In this document: positions 26,235 to 34,990 of the stretch, piece after piece
Position numbering within the stretch: position 1 is the stretch's first letter
How the letters are laid out: the number at the start of each line of letters is the position of its first letter
NCBI GenBank assembly: GCA_030156535.1
Contig: JASGMJ010000004.1
Location: 118,482 to 182,481, forward strand
Direction: 5' to 3'
DNA length: 64,000 nucleotides
From: Candidatus Sumerlaeota bacterium
Lineage (GTDB): Bacteria; Sumerlaeota; Sumerlaeia; SLMS01; JAHLLQ01
The notes under the pieces: generated by a model
The model's database searches: none
The model's input: only the letters and a program-made list of their open reading frames with translations
What the model was told of the DNA's origin: nothing
Made by a program: the position numbers and the translations under genes

Positions 26235-26278
26235 CAGCCTTGCGCGACAAAGGGAAAAAAGGGGGGGAATGAAGGCTG
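26235..26278. repeat. Inverted repeat enclosing a purine tract between the O-antigen-ligase-like gene and trpD
   Basis: CAGCCTT (26235-26241) and AAGGCTG (26272-26278) are inverted copies. Between them lies a homopurine run of six A then seven G (26255-26267). On the minus strand this reads as C7-T6 shortly after the O-antigen-ligase-like stop codon, so it may help end that transcript. Confidence 0.3.
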
Positions 26279-26284
26279 AATCCT

Positions 26285-28369
26285 CTACTCCGGCGGCGGT
26301 GCCAGATGCCACGGAAACCAGACGAAGAACTCGTTTACGAACACCCCCAGCGGACGCCCATCCAGATTGCCCGGCTCCCAGCGCTTGGGCGTGTACGTCA
26401 CGTCGCAGTCGATCTGCACCCAGCGGCGGTGCTCAAAGCGCGCGTACCCGCCCGTGGGAGTCAGCTCCTTCTTCAGCCGCACCCATCCTTCCACCGGCAT
26501 GTCCAGCGTTTCGACCTCGCCGTCGGGCCACGTGATATGAACCCGGGTGGGCAGCCCCACGCGATAGAGCGTGAACTCCACGGCAACGGCGTCGGGTTCG
26601 ATGGGGAAACGCGCGGACTTGGCCGTCCACTTTGCGTTGGAGCAGGCCAGCTCCGAGCAGGCGACTTCCCAGGGCCGCGGGTAGGCATCAAGCAGGGGGC
26701 GCTGGAAGTGGCTGAACGCGACGGCGCCCGCCGCGAGTCCGCTTGCCACCAGCAGGGCAGGACTGACGAGAGCAAAACGCGGCGAACTCGCTCGCGGCGA
26801 GTACCGCCGGTAGAGCCCCAGTCCCCACCCAGCGATGATCCAGAATCCAAACTCGATGACGCGAACGTAGAAGAAGAACTGCGCCACGCCGTCGGCCATG
26901 ATTCCGATCAGGACGATCGCCGGAATCAGAGCCAGGAAACGATGATCCGCCGGGATGTTCGGCCAGGCCTTCAGGAATTCGAGCACAAAGCAAAACACTG
27001 CCCCAAAAAACAGGAGCAGGAGGAAAGGCCCCGTCTCCACGACAAGATGCAGGGGGAAGCAGTGGGCCGTCACGTGGTCGGGTTGGAAGTAATGGTACGA
27101 GACGTCCGTAAACCACGTGTGGTATTGATTGAAGTGCTGTCCCAGACCGATGCCGAAGGGGAATTGGCGCAGGAAAATCACGCCGCTGCTGAGATAGTTC
27201 TCGCGCCCCGACAGGTTGAGCGTGCGCAGCATTCGCTCGCCGAGCACATTGCCCCCCGCAACGTAGGCCAACGCGCCGACTCCAACAATAACAGCCAGCG
27301 TGATAATCATGCCCTTGAAGATCGTGCGCGCGGGAACAACCCGAGTGAGCAACAGAAACGCCGCCAGAGAGCCCAGCGACGCCAGCATTCCCAGCCACGC
27401 CGCGCGCGCTCCCGTCAGGACGAGGCAGAAGAAGACAAGCAGGAGCGCCAACCCGGCGGCGAGTTTCTTGATCCGGCCCGTGTGCAGCGCGAACAACACA
27501 ATGCCCGGCCACAGCAGCACAATCCACTGCCCGAACCACCCGGCATGCCCTGCCGTCGCCTGAAAGCGCCCTTCCTGGTAGGGATAGAGATTCAGCGGCC
27601 GAAGTTCCGTCAGCGAGAACCATGGCTTGCCCAGCTTCTGGCAGGCAAGTTCCAGCAGACCCGCAACGCAGCAGAGCAACAGCCCCAGCGCGCCGAACTT
27701 GAAGAAACGCGAAACGCGGAACGCCGTCGCGCGCCGCGCGGCCAGAGCGGCCAGCCCCACCCCCATCGTCCAGTTCAGCGCCGCGCGAATCCCCCATTGA
27801 ACGTCCGATTCCCAGCCCCAGACGATCTTGTGCGTCGTATAGCGCAGCCAGGAAACACCATACGTGTTTCCCTCTTCAAAGATCGAGTAAACAAGACTCG
27901 GAACGGCCGACGCCCAGGCAAGAAAGAGAATCCCAACCCCCACGGCAGGCCAGGCGCCCCAATTCAATCGGAGCGTTCTGCCGATTTCGGGCGAGGAAGC
28001 ATCGGCTCCGCGCAAGACATGCGGATCCTCGATCAAGTCGCGGTCCACCTGCCCCATCGTGCGCAACTCGCCGAGGAAGGCACCGAGAACGAGAGCCTCG
28101 ATCAGAACGTTGAGATAGTACGCGCCGGAACTGTTGAGGTAAATGCCGCCCAGCAACGCAATCGCATAAAGACTCCAAACCGGGTTGGCCAGGCCAAGCA
28201 GCCCCGCGAGAGCGAACAGGTACCGGCTCTCGGGTCCGCCACCGGAGAACAGCACCAGAAAGCAACACGTGATCGCGGCGAACCCCAAAACGCGCAAGAT
28301 GCGCGCTGCGGGCGAAAGCGCCAGACGCGGGAGTTCCCGAAGAGGCTCGATGCGAACGGCGGAGTTCAC
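26285..28369 (-). CDS. O-antigen ligase / polymerase family membrane protein
   Basis: This 694-residue protein has about a dozen hydrophobic helices and a hydrophilic C-terminal tail of roughly 130 residues with beta character. The large periplasmic loop between the later helices contains the family's Arg/Gly-rich segment (SGRENYLSSGVIFLRQFPFGIGLGQHFNQYHTW in part), and another loop reads LTGARAAWLG. Such WaaL/Wzy-type proteins ligate or polymerise polysaccharide repeats from undecaprenyl carriers on the outer face of the inner membrane. The C-terminal extra domain is not part of standard WaaL. It starts four bases inside the upstream TPR gene. Whether it ligates O-antigen or another glycan is open. 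Confidence 0.75.
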   Translation of the reverse strand: MNSAVRIEPLRELPRLALSPAARILRVLGFAAITCCFLVLFSGGGPESRYLFALAGLLGLANPVWSLYAIALLGGIYLNSSGAYYLNVLIEALVLGAFLGELRTMGQVDRDLIEDPHVLRGADASSPEIGRTLRLNWGAWPAVGVGILFLAWASAVPSLVYSIFEEGNTYGVSWLRYTTHKIVWGWESDVQWGIRAALNWTMGVGLAALAARRATAFRVSRFFKFGALGLLLCCVAGLLELACQKLGKPWFSLTELRPLNLYPYQEGRFQATAGHAGWFGQWIVLLWPGIVLFALHTGRIKKLAAGLALLLVFFCLVLTGARAAWLGMLASLGSLAAFLLLTRVVPARTIFKGMIITLAVIVGVGALAYVAGGNVLGERMLRTLNLSGRENYLSSGVIFLRQFPFGIGLGQHFNQYHTWFTDVSYHYFQPDHVTAHCFPLHLVVETGPFLLLLFFGAVFCFVLEFLKAWPNIPADHRFLALIPAIVLIGIMADGVAQFFFYVRVIEFGFWIIAGWGLGLYRRYSPRASSPRFALVSPALLVASGLAAGAVAFSHFQRPLLDAYPRPWEVACSELACSNAKWTAKSARFPIEPDAVAVEFTLYRVGLPTRVHITWPDGEVETLDMPVEGWVRLKKELTPTGGYARFEHRRWVQIDCDVTYTPKRWEPGNLDGRPLGVFVNEFFVWFPWHLAPPPE

Positions 28370-28713
28370 GTGACCGCCCCTTCCTTCAGTTCCTGGATCC
28401 GTTGGCGCACGCGCTCGCGGGTTTCTTCGGGCTGGCGGGGATCACGGGCAGCGGCGGCGAGATAGCGTTCCCAGACGGCGATGCGTTCCGCGGCCGGCGC
28501 GTTGCACTTCTCCGCCACGGCACCAAGATTGTAAAAGTTCCCGGCGAGATTCGGATCGAGCCGAGTCCCGTAGGTGAACATCAGACGAGCGGACTCGATG
28601 TCGCCGCTCTCGAATTCAATGCTGCCTTCCAGAAAGAGTCCCTCCGCTGCCTGGGAGTCGCGAATGCCGAACATGATCTTGAAGAGGTGGCGCAGCTTGG
28701 GAACGTAGGCCAT
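28366..28713 (-). CDS. Short TPR-like protein
   Basis: This 115-residue helical protein has TPR-type spacing, for example LFLEGSIEFESGDIESARLMF and NFYNLGAVAEKC. It is translationally coupled (four-base overlap) to the O-antigen-ligase-like gene, so it may be a small accessory of that system. There is no signal peptide or membrane segment. The family is too generic for a function. Confidence 0.6.
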   Translation of the reverse strand: MAYVPKLRHLFKIMFGIRDSQAAEGLFLEGSIEFESGDIESARLMFTYGTRLDPNLAGNFYNLGAVAEKCNAPAAERIAVWERYLAAAARDPRQPEETRERVRQRIQELKEGAVT

Positions 28714-28725
28714 GAGAAGGAAGCA

Positions 28726-28740
28726 CCGGCATCATGCCGG
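28726..28740. repeat. Short hairpin between the TPR-like and lipoprotein genes
   Basis: CCGGCA (28726-28731) pairs with TGCCGG (28735-28740) across three bases. On the minus strand it follows the lipoprotein stop by 11 bases and precedes a pyrimidine-rich stretch. It could be a weak terminator or an RNA end. Confidence 0.3.
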
Positions 28741-28751
28741 AACGGGGGAAA

Positions 28752-29015
28752 TTACTCGGCGGTGCCGGTGGGAATCTCGTCGAGATGCAGGTCCTTGCGC
28801 AGCAGATAACGCAACTGATTGCGCTCGCACGCCGCCCACTGCTCCTCCTCCATTTTCTGCTCGGCGCGCTGCATGCTCCCCGTCTCCAGATAAACGGCCT
28901 TCACCTCGCGATAGCGATCCATTGAAAGGTAGCAGCGGTCGTTCTTGCGCCACGCGCAGGACGTGGCGAGGAGAAGCGATCCAAGAAGCAGGAGGGTGCC
29001 AGAAAGTCGGCGCAT
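28752..29015 (-). CDS. Small lipoprotein, unknown function
   Basis: This protein of about 87 residues begins MRRLSGTLLLLGSLLLATSC, a signal peptide with a lipobox-like end (ATSC), so the mature chain would carry a lipid on that cysteine. The rest is short, polar and helical with no known domain. The frame is open further upstream, but only this start gives a signal peptide. It lies between the radical SAM gene and the TPR-like gene on the same strand. Confidence 0.55.
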   Translation of the reverse strand: MRRLSGTLLLLGSLLLATSCAWRKNDRCYLSMDRYREVKAVYLETGSMQRAEQKMEEEQWAACERNQLRYLLRKDLHLDEIPTGTAE

Positions 29016-29107
29016 GGCGAAGGGGGTCTCCCGGATGAGGCTGGCGGACATGGCAGCCGAGGACAGGAGGGCGGCGCAAGCCCACAAGGCAGGATGGCGG
29101 AGCTTGT

Positions 29108-29920
29108 TCAGTTGCGGGAGTAGACCGAGCGAATCGGAACGCCGGTGCGCTCGCGCAGGAGTGCCTCGACCTCCTCGGCCTGCTCGGCCGTGATGGTGGA
29201 GAGGATCGATGCGGCCGCCTTCTGCTCCTCGGTGAGCACGGCACGGCTGTTGAGGGTCCATTCGCGCAGCTTGGGGCGGCGCGGCGTGTTGAGCTGAACC
29301 TCATCCGGGTGAATCGACGCGATAATGTCGGCGAGTTTGGCCGCCTCGTGCAGGTTCATCGGCATAAACATGCACTGCACGACGAGGCGCCCCTCGAAGC
29401 CCGGCTCGCGGCGCATGGCGCGAATTCCTTCAAGAATGCGATCAAACGTCACCCCCGCCGCCGGGCGGTTCATCCGCGAGAGCATCGTGTCGCTCGCCGC
29501 GTCGAGCTTGCAGTCCACCACCGTGGCCCGCAGGAGACGGCGGCGCGTGGCCGCATCGTACAGCCACGTGGAGTTGGTGAGCACGAGGACGGGCTTGTCG
29601 TACCGGTCGCGAATGGCGTCGATGACCTCGCCAATGTTGAGCGCGAGCGTCGGCTCTCCGCTGCCACTGAACGTCACCCAGTCCACCTTGCTCATGTCCA
29701 CGGCATCGAGGGCCTTGAGCAGGTCGCCGGTCGGAACAAAAACATCCTGACGGTCGATGACCTGGTGGATCTGCCCCAATTGGCAATAGACGCAGTTGAA
29801 CGAGCAGATGGAATCGCGATAAATCACATCGATTCCAAGCGACTGCCCATACCGCCAAGAAGTGATGGGGCCGTAGACTGGCGAGGTGGGAACATCATGG
29901 CAGGGAGTTTCGGCGTTCAT
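29108..29920 (-). CDS. Radical SAM protein (COG0731-like)
   Basis: The 270-residue enzyme binds a 4Fe-4S cluster through the three cysteines of CSFNCVYCQLG (a CxxxCxxC motif). SGSGEPTL is the SAM-binding glycine-rich segment, and LKLD-type strand wording appears as VDCKLDAASD. The C-terminal part resembles the small helical domain common in this family, which is related to wyosine-base-forming enzymes. I start at the ATG at 29920 with GGAG six to seven bases upstream. No partner gene suggests the substrate; a hairpin terminator separates it from the large surface-protein gene upstream. Confidence 0.8.
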   Translation of the reverse strand: MNAETPCHDVPTSPVYGPITSWRYGQSLGIDVIYRDSICSFNCVYCQLGQIHQVIDRQDVFVPTGDLLKALDAVDMSKVDWVTFSGSGEPTLALNIGEVIDAIRDRYDKPVLVLTNSTWLYDAATRRRLLRATVVDCKLDAASDTMLSRMNRPAAGVTFDRILEGIRAMRREPGFEGRLVVQCMFMPMNLHEAAKLADIIASIHPDEVQLNTPRRPKLREWTLNSRAVLTEEQKAAASILSTITAEQAEEVEALLRERTGVPIRSVYSRN

Positions 29921-29972
29921 CTCATTCTCCGTTCGCAAGATAAGGAGAGTGGTGGCGGATAGCAATGGAAGA

Positions 29973-29994
29973 GGGGGAGTCCGAAGACTCCCCC
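29973..29994 (-). terminator. Hairpin terminator of the large secreted protein gene
   Basis: GGGGGAGTC (29973-29981) pairs with GACTCCCCC (29986-29994). On the minus strand this is a nine-base-pair GC-rich stem with a UUCG loop, followed by TCTTCCATT. It begins about 30 bases after the stop codon at 30027 and is well placed to end that transcript before the radical SAM gene. Confidence 0.7.
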
Positions 29995-30026
29995 AGGTCG
30001 AACGCTTGATTTGTCAGGCAAGGGGC

Positions 30027-32195
30027 TTACTTGAGCGTGAAGGCGGTGTAGGCCGTCGGCACGTTGCCAGCGGAGGCGGCCACGATACCCGTCCAGCCAG
30101 AGGTGTCACCCACGCTGCTGATGACGGCGGAACTCGCCGCCGGATCGGGGAGCGCGACCGGAACGCCTGCCGTCGTGGCAAAGTTGGAACCGGAAGCCCG
30201 GAACACTGTGGCGGCATTGTAGCTGATCGCGTTGCACTGGGCGACGTTGTTCATCAGCAGAATGCCGAATGTCGCCGGGGTGAAGGAGACGTTGGCCAAG
30301 GCGCTGCAATTGCTGAAGGAGACGAACTCGGCCCCCGTCGATGTACCCGTGGAAATGACGTCTCCGAGGATGAAACCGTCGGTGAACGTCGTCTGCGCTC
30401 CGTAGGAGGTGATCGTCACCCCGCCGTAGTTCTGGAACCCGTTGAAGGAGAAGGTAGCCGAGGCCGGAAGGGCAACGGTGACCAGGCTCCCCGCGGTAGC
30501 GGCACCGGGGCGGCGGAAGTTGACGTTCTGCACGATGCCGCTCCCCTGCACGCTGAGAATCACGTTCGTGGCGGGAGAAGTCTGGGCATTCAGATTGATA
30601 TTGCTGATGTAGGAGCCGGACGTCGGGGCGTTCATCACGATGCCCGGATCCGCCGAGACATCGAGGTGCGTGCTGAGCGGGCCAAAGCCCATGATGTCCA
30701 CACCCACTGTATCAAGGACGAGCTGGCTGCTGATCGAGTGGCGCCCCGGCGTCAGGACGATGGCGACGCGGTTGTAGAAGCTGCCTCCGATGGTCTTCGC
30801 ATCCGCGTAGGCGGCGACAAGATCGTCGTAGGGGTTGGCAAGGGTTCCGTCGGGAGTGGCACCCGCGCCCGAGGGGATCACCCAGTAGGTGCGCGTGAAG
30901 TTGCCGAAGGCCGTGTCCACGTAATCCTTGGTGGTCAGGTCTCCCGCCGCGGTCGGCGTCAAAACAGTCTGTGTGGCCTTGCCGGTGATGGTCACATCGC
31001 CTTCAAGGCTGGACGTGCCAATGGCCCGCAGCGCATCGCCGCCCGTGCCACCATTGTCCGCCAGCACCGCCGTGCCGCCGGGGATGTTGTTGAAGCCGTA
31101 AACGCCAATGCCCTGGGGCGACGCATTCGGAGCAATCAGTCCGGGAAGTGCAAACGGATCGGCGTTGGCTGCCGCCAGCACGCCAATGTTGGACGAAGCC
31201 GAGCCTCCACCGATTGCGACAGCACCCGCAGCGGGGCCGAGAGCCCCGCCCGTACCGAGCGACGTTGCCAGCGTGCCCACCGTTGTGGCCGGGCCCGATG
31301 TGCTGTTTTCCACGCCAAAACGCCCGCCGACCATCGTCTGGCCGGGATTGAGCGTCGCACCGGCTTCGGCTTCCGCATCCGCCGAAACACCGGAAATGAG
31401 GTACGCACCGTCTGTCGAGGAACTCAGCAGCTTGGCGATGAAGTAGCCGCCACCGAGCGTCGTATTTGTACCGCCCTCGCTGTTGACGGCGCCGACGACG
31501 CCCTGGAGCGAACGCACCGAAGTCGGAGCCGAAAGACCACCGGGCTCCGGCGTGCCGACGTGCGTCACGGCGCCGCGTGTTCCAATCGCGCGGGTGGCAG
31601 CGGGGTCGATCGACGTGCCAGTAATGTTGAAGGCTGCGCCGGTCGTGCCGCTTGCCGAGGTGTTCACGTTGGGAACGTTGAGACGCTGAATGGCGGTGAA
31701 TGTCTTGGTACCGGTCACGGTCTGCGCGCCGGAGAGTTGCACGAGGTCGGCGCTGTCGATGCCATCGAGAGCATCGGCGTTCAGCGCCGTGGGGGCGGCA
31801 ACGACCTTCTGGCGTGGCGCAAGGGTCTCAACGCCCCCGCCATCGTCCACGGTCACTTCCAGATAGATGTCGCCATTGAGGTCGGCGGGCGTCAGGCTGG
31901 CCGTCGGCACCGTCACGTTGACGAAGCCGCGCGACGCAAGCAGGTCGAGACCCGTAAAGCTCTGGGTCGTCCCCAACTGCGTGCCCGCAACGGGCGAATC
32001 CCAGAAGGACACGGTGACGTCCACGCTTCCCGCGACGATGGGCTGGCCAGCGGTGTCCGTCAGGTAGGCCTGGTAGGAGAATTCCTGGGGAATGGCGGCG
32101 GAGGCGATGGTCGCCATGGTGCCAATCCCGGCAGCGAGCAAACAAGCGGCCGCCCGGGTCATGAATGTTCCACATCGAAGGCCTGCGATCCTCAT
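30027..32195 (-). CDS. Large secreted beta-rich surface protein with fibre-like head and pectin-lyase-like tail
   Basis: This 722-residue exported protein has an N-terminal signal peptide (AAACLLAAGIGTMATIASA). The first 100 residues contain a beta-sandwich opening FSYQAYLTDTAGQPI, common at the start of bacterial surface fibres. The middle is Gly/Ala/Thr-rich with low complexity and almost no charged residues, and includes a short TTKDYVD tail-fibre-like element. The last 250 residues look like a right-handed beta-helix (ISNINLNAQ, NVNFRRPGAAT, VSFSNCSALANV). It has very few charged residues and very high Gly, Ala, Ser and Thr. It has a clear ribosome site (AAGGA nine bases before the ATG) and its own terminator, so it is a single-gene unit. 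Function unknown; an adhesin or sheath role is an inference. Confidence 0.65.
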   Translation of the reverse strand: MRIAGLRCGTFMTRAAACLLAAGIGTMATIASAAIPQEFSYQAYLTDTAGQPIVAGSVDVTVSFWDSPVAGTQLGTTQSFTGLDLLASRGFVNVTVPTASLTPADLNGDIYLEVTVDDGGGVETLAPRQKVVAAPTALNADALDGIDSADLVQLSGAQTVTGTKTFTAIQRLNVPNVNTSASGTTGAAFNITGTSIDPAATRAIGTRGAVTHVGTPEPGGLSAPTSVRSLQGVVGAVNSEGGTNTTLGGGYFIAKLLSSSTDGAYLISGVSADAEAEAGATLNPGQTMVGGRFGVENSTSGPATTVGTLATSLGTGGALGPAAGAVAIGGGSASSNIGVLAAANADPFALPGLIAPNASPQGIGVYGFNNIPGGTAVLADNGGTGGDALRAIGTSSLEGDVTITGKATQTVLTPTAAGDLTTKDYVDTAFGNFTRTYWVIPSGAGATPDGTLANPYDDLVAAYADAKTIGGSFYNRVAIVLTPGRHSISSQLVLDTVGVDIMGFGPLSTHLDVSADPGIVMNAPTSGSYISNINLNAQTSPATNVILSVQGSGIVQNVNFRRPGAATAGSLVTVALPASATFSFNGFQNYGGVTITSYGAQTTFTDGFILGDVISTGTSTGAEFVSFSNCSALANVSFTPATFGILLMNNVAQCNAISYNAATVFRASGSNFATTAGVPVALPDPAASSAVISSVGDTSGWTGIVAASAGNVPTAYTAFTLK

Positions 32196-32442
32196 CTTTG
32201 TGTGTCCTTTCGCAATGTCTCTTGGTGTTTCCTGCCCCGTCGGCCATTCCGGCCCGCGCCAATCCCGTAATGAATGACCGGTTTCGGGCGCCGGGTCAAA
32301 TGCAACGATGTCAGAATTCTACACATACCACGGCTTCCGCCTGGCGGATGCCTGTTTTCTTCCGTTTCGTAAAGGTATAGTGCCTTTCGGCGCCGCTGTC
32401 ACGTCAAGCTGCAAATTCTTTCCACCCAAAGCCCGGGATGGC

Positions 32443-34977
32443 CTACCGGCTGTAGGCGAACTGATAGAGCTCGTTGGGCCCGAAACGCTCCAGCAGGACC
32501 AGATCGCCGCGTTCGATGAGTTCGTCCAGCCCGGCCCGCCGGTTGACGGTGTGTTTCGCTTCATTGGGGATGCGCAGGTAATAGACGATTCCGCGCTCGC
32601 GGAAGAAGGCCAGGCGCTCCTGCGCGGGCTTGCCGTAGATTTGCTGAACATCCCAGTCGTCGAGGTGAACCAGCTCGATGGACGGATCGTACATCAGGTG
32701 CCGGTTGTCGTGAGTCAGCAGCGGCGTACCGGCAGCAAGCTCGTTCACCGCCTGCCAGGCATCGGCCATTTCCTGATACTGGAGTCGGTAGAATGCGTCC
32801 GTTTCCAGGCCGGGATGTCGGAAAACGTCCATGCGCAGGGGAATGAACTCCTGACCGTAAACCCGGCCGCCGGAAGTCACCTTGAAGTTCAGCAACGCCA
32901 TCGCCAACCCGGGGACGAAACCCGCCACAAGGATAAGGAGGAAAAGGAAACTGCTCAGGAAACGCTCGGGCAGGAGGCGGCGCTCCGCGAAGGGGAGCCA
33001 CACGGCGGCAGCGAAAAACGCCACGGCTGGCAGAATCGGAATGATCTGGTAAAGGTAGTAGTCCGCGAGCAGATAATGGTACGCGAGAAGTCCGCCGAGC
33101 AGCGTGAAGGCAACCGCCGCACCCGCAACCAAAGGACGCAGCTCCACCCTAGTGGTGCGATCCGCCGGGCGCGTGAACCTGCGTGCCACGAGGGCCGCAA
33201 GGAAGAGCAACAACCCCGGAATCGCGAATCCCAGCATGACGGGCGCCATCTTGTAGGCGTGGCGCGAGTACAGCAGACGGACTTCGTTCCCGCCTGGCGA
33301 TTCGATCTGCTCCGGTTCGCCCGGAAACAGCGTCGTGCGGAGACTGAAGAGGAACTTCAGGCGGTCGAGCCACCGGCCGCGCTGTAACTGCTGGTCATCC
33401 GTCACGCGGAACGTCTCGAAGCCCTGCCAGAAGAGGAACGAGGCGCGTAGGCGGTCGCCCAGATTGGCTTCGCGCTGGAAGGCGGGGTCGCCGTGATCGC
33501 GGGAGGGACGGCCCTTCTCGATGTCCTCGAACTGCTCGGCAAGACGGCCAATCCCGTCTCCATTGCGAAACCACTCCAGGTCGGCGCTTTTCATGACTTC
33601 GGGATTGATGTGAACACTGGCGGGAAAGAGGTTAGGGAAGAAAGAATAAACCGGATTCCCGGTCAGAACCCAGTTGCGGATGTTCCAGGTACTGGCCGCA
33701 AGAGCGCAGACCAGAAACACGGCCCAAAAGCGGCGCGTGGCAAGAAGCCGGAACGGCCCCACGGGGATGAGGGCGGAATCGCCCGAGGGATCGCGACGCC
33801 ACAACGCAGCGACAACGGCCACGATCCACGGTCCCCACAAAATGCCCATCAGATAGTTGATGTGCATTCCAATGGCTGGGAGGAATGTCAGCAGCGCGAA
33901 CAGGCCCCAATGCGGGCGCCGTGCGAAGGCAACCGCGAGCGCGAGGAAGGCAGCCACGAGCAGAATCGCAATGGCGTAGTCCGAAGCATACGTCGAGTAC
34001 GCCACGCCGTACGGAACCAGGCGCCACGCCAGCGCCCCCGCCATCGCGAACGCCGCGCGCATTCCGGCCAGCCGGCAGGCATCATAAATCAGAATCGTCG
34101 TGAGGAGCCCGGCCAGGGGCGCGGCGAAACGCTGGGCCACGTCCGACCAATGACCGAACATGGTCCCGGCCACGGCACCGTAGGTGGAGAACAAATGCGG
34201 GTAGTTGGCCCCGAGGCCGATCCCCACCTGCCCGACTGCCTTGAAGGGAAAACCGTGCTCCAGAAAAGTCATCCGGCCGTAGCCCAGATACAGGATCAGC
34301 GAGTCCCAGTAGGTCTCGGGGAACAGCAGCGCGTGCCAGAAAATCGCCAGGGTGATGAGCAGAACGAGCACGCCGCCCGCCCACCAGAATACCCGTTCCT
34401 CCACGGGATCCTTCTCCGGGACGGGCTCGACGCCGAAGAGAAAAGGAAGATCGCGCCAACGGCCACTGCGTCCAAGGCGGCGAATCCCCCACTCTGTCCC
34501 CGCGAAGAGCGCGATCCAGACAAGCCACGCGAGCGGCAGGTACAGCAGCCGCGCCATCGTGAGCAACTCGAAGGCAATCCCGGAAACACCCAGTCCCAGA
34601 ACGAACCCGGTGCAGATTGCCAGACGCATTGGCAGGCGAACGCCGAGCAGCACCTGCACGCGGAAGCCCAGAAGCGTGGTGATTCCCGCAACGAACAGAG
34701 CCGCGAGAAGCGCGAGCGGCGGGCAGTGGCGCAGGGAGAACGACCAGTCGTCCGACACAAGGCCGGAGAACACGCCAAGCGGTCCGCCCGGACCGTCGAA
34801 GAACAGCGCCACGTTGGATCGCAAGAAGTAGGCGCCTTGCAGGAAGGCCCACACGGCGGCCAGGCAACCCGCGGCAAACAAGCCCCATCGCAGCACGGAC
34901 GAGGAACGGCCATGCACCGGCTGCTCGCCCGGCGCCTCGCTCAATGTTTCGGATTCTTGGGCCGTCCCGTCCGTCAT
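32443..34977 (-). CDS. GT-C-like multi-pass membrane glycosyltransferase (GT39-like)
   Basis: This 844-residue protein has about twelve hydrophobic helices, with a periplasmic stretch of about 150 residues near the middle and a C-terminal periplasmic domain of about 110 residues. The early loop after a membrane segment (FPETYWDSLILYLGYGR) carries the acidic residues where GT-C enzymes place their catalytic Asp. The fold class transfers sugars from polyprenyl phosphate carriers. Homology to a named subfamily is weak. It lies 14 bases downstream of a proline-rich membrane protein gene on the same strand, so the two are probably co-transcribed. Confidence 0.6.
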   Translation of the reverse strand: MTDGTAQESETLSEAPGEQPVHGRSSSVLRWGLFAAGCLAAVWAFLQGAYFLRSNVALFFDGPGGPLGVFSGLVSDDWSFSLRHCPPLALLAALFVAGITTLLGFRVQVLLGVRLPMRLAICTGFVLGLGVSGIAFELLTMARLLYLPLAWLVWIALFAGTEWGIRRLGRSGRWRDLPFLFGVEPVPEKDPVEERVFWWAGGVLVLLITLAIFWHALLFPETYWDSLILYLGYGRMTFLEHGFPFKAVGQVGIGLGANYPHLFSTYGAVAGTMFGHWSDVAQRFAAPLAGLLTTILIYDACRLAGMRAAFAMAGALAWRLVPYGVAYSTYASDYAIAILLVAAFLALAVAFARRPHWGLFALLTFLPAIGMHINYLMGILWGPWIVAVVAALWRRDPSGDSALIPVGPFRLLATRRFWAVFLVCALAASTWNIRNWVLTGNPVYSFFPNLFPASVHINPEVMKSADLEWFRNGDGIGRLAEQFEDIEKGRPSRDHGDPAFQREANLGDRLRASFLFWQGFETFRVTDDQQLQRGRWLDRLKFLFSLRTTLFPGEPEQIESPGGNEVRLLYSRHAYKMAPVMLGFAIPGLLLFLAALVARRFTRPADRTTRVELRPLVAGAAVAFTLLGGLLAYHYLLADYYLYQIIPILPAVAFFAAAVWLPFAERRLLPERFLSSFLFLLILVAGFVPGLAMALLNFKVTSGGRVYGQEFIPLRMDVFRHPGLETDAFYRLQYQEMADAWQAVNELAAGTPLLTHDNRHLMYDPSIELVHLDDWDVQQIYGKPAQERLAFFRERGIVYYLRIPNEAKHTVNRRAGLDELIERGDLVLLERFGPNELYQFAYSR

Positions 34978-34990
34978 TTCGGCTTCGGTT

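Noticed and set aside
26306..28465. A 719-codon plus-strand frame opposite the O-antigen-ligase-like gene
   Set aside because: The translated product is very rich in Arg, Gln and Glu without any fold; the minus strand encodes clear membrane helices.
29886..32270. A 794-codon plus-strand frame opposite the large secreted protein
   Set aside because: No motifs, and it would span a terminator hairpin; the minus-strand gene has a signal peptide and a ribosome site.
32196..32442. TTGACG and TATACC upstream of the secreted protein gene as a promoter
   Set aside because: The spacing is 22 bases, too long for a standard sigma-70 site.
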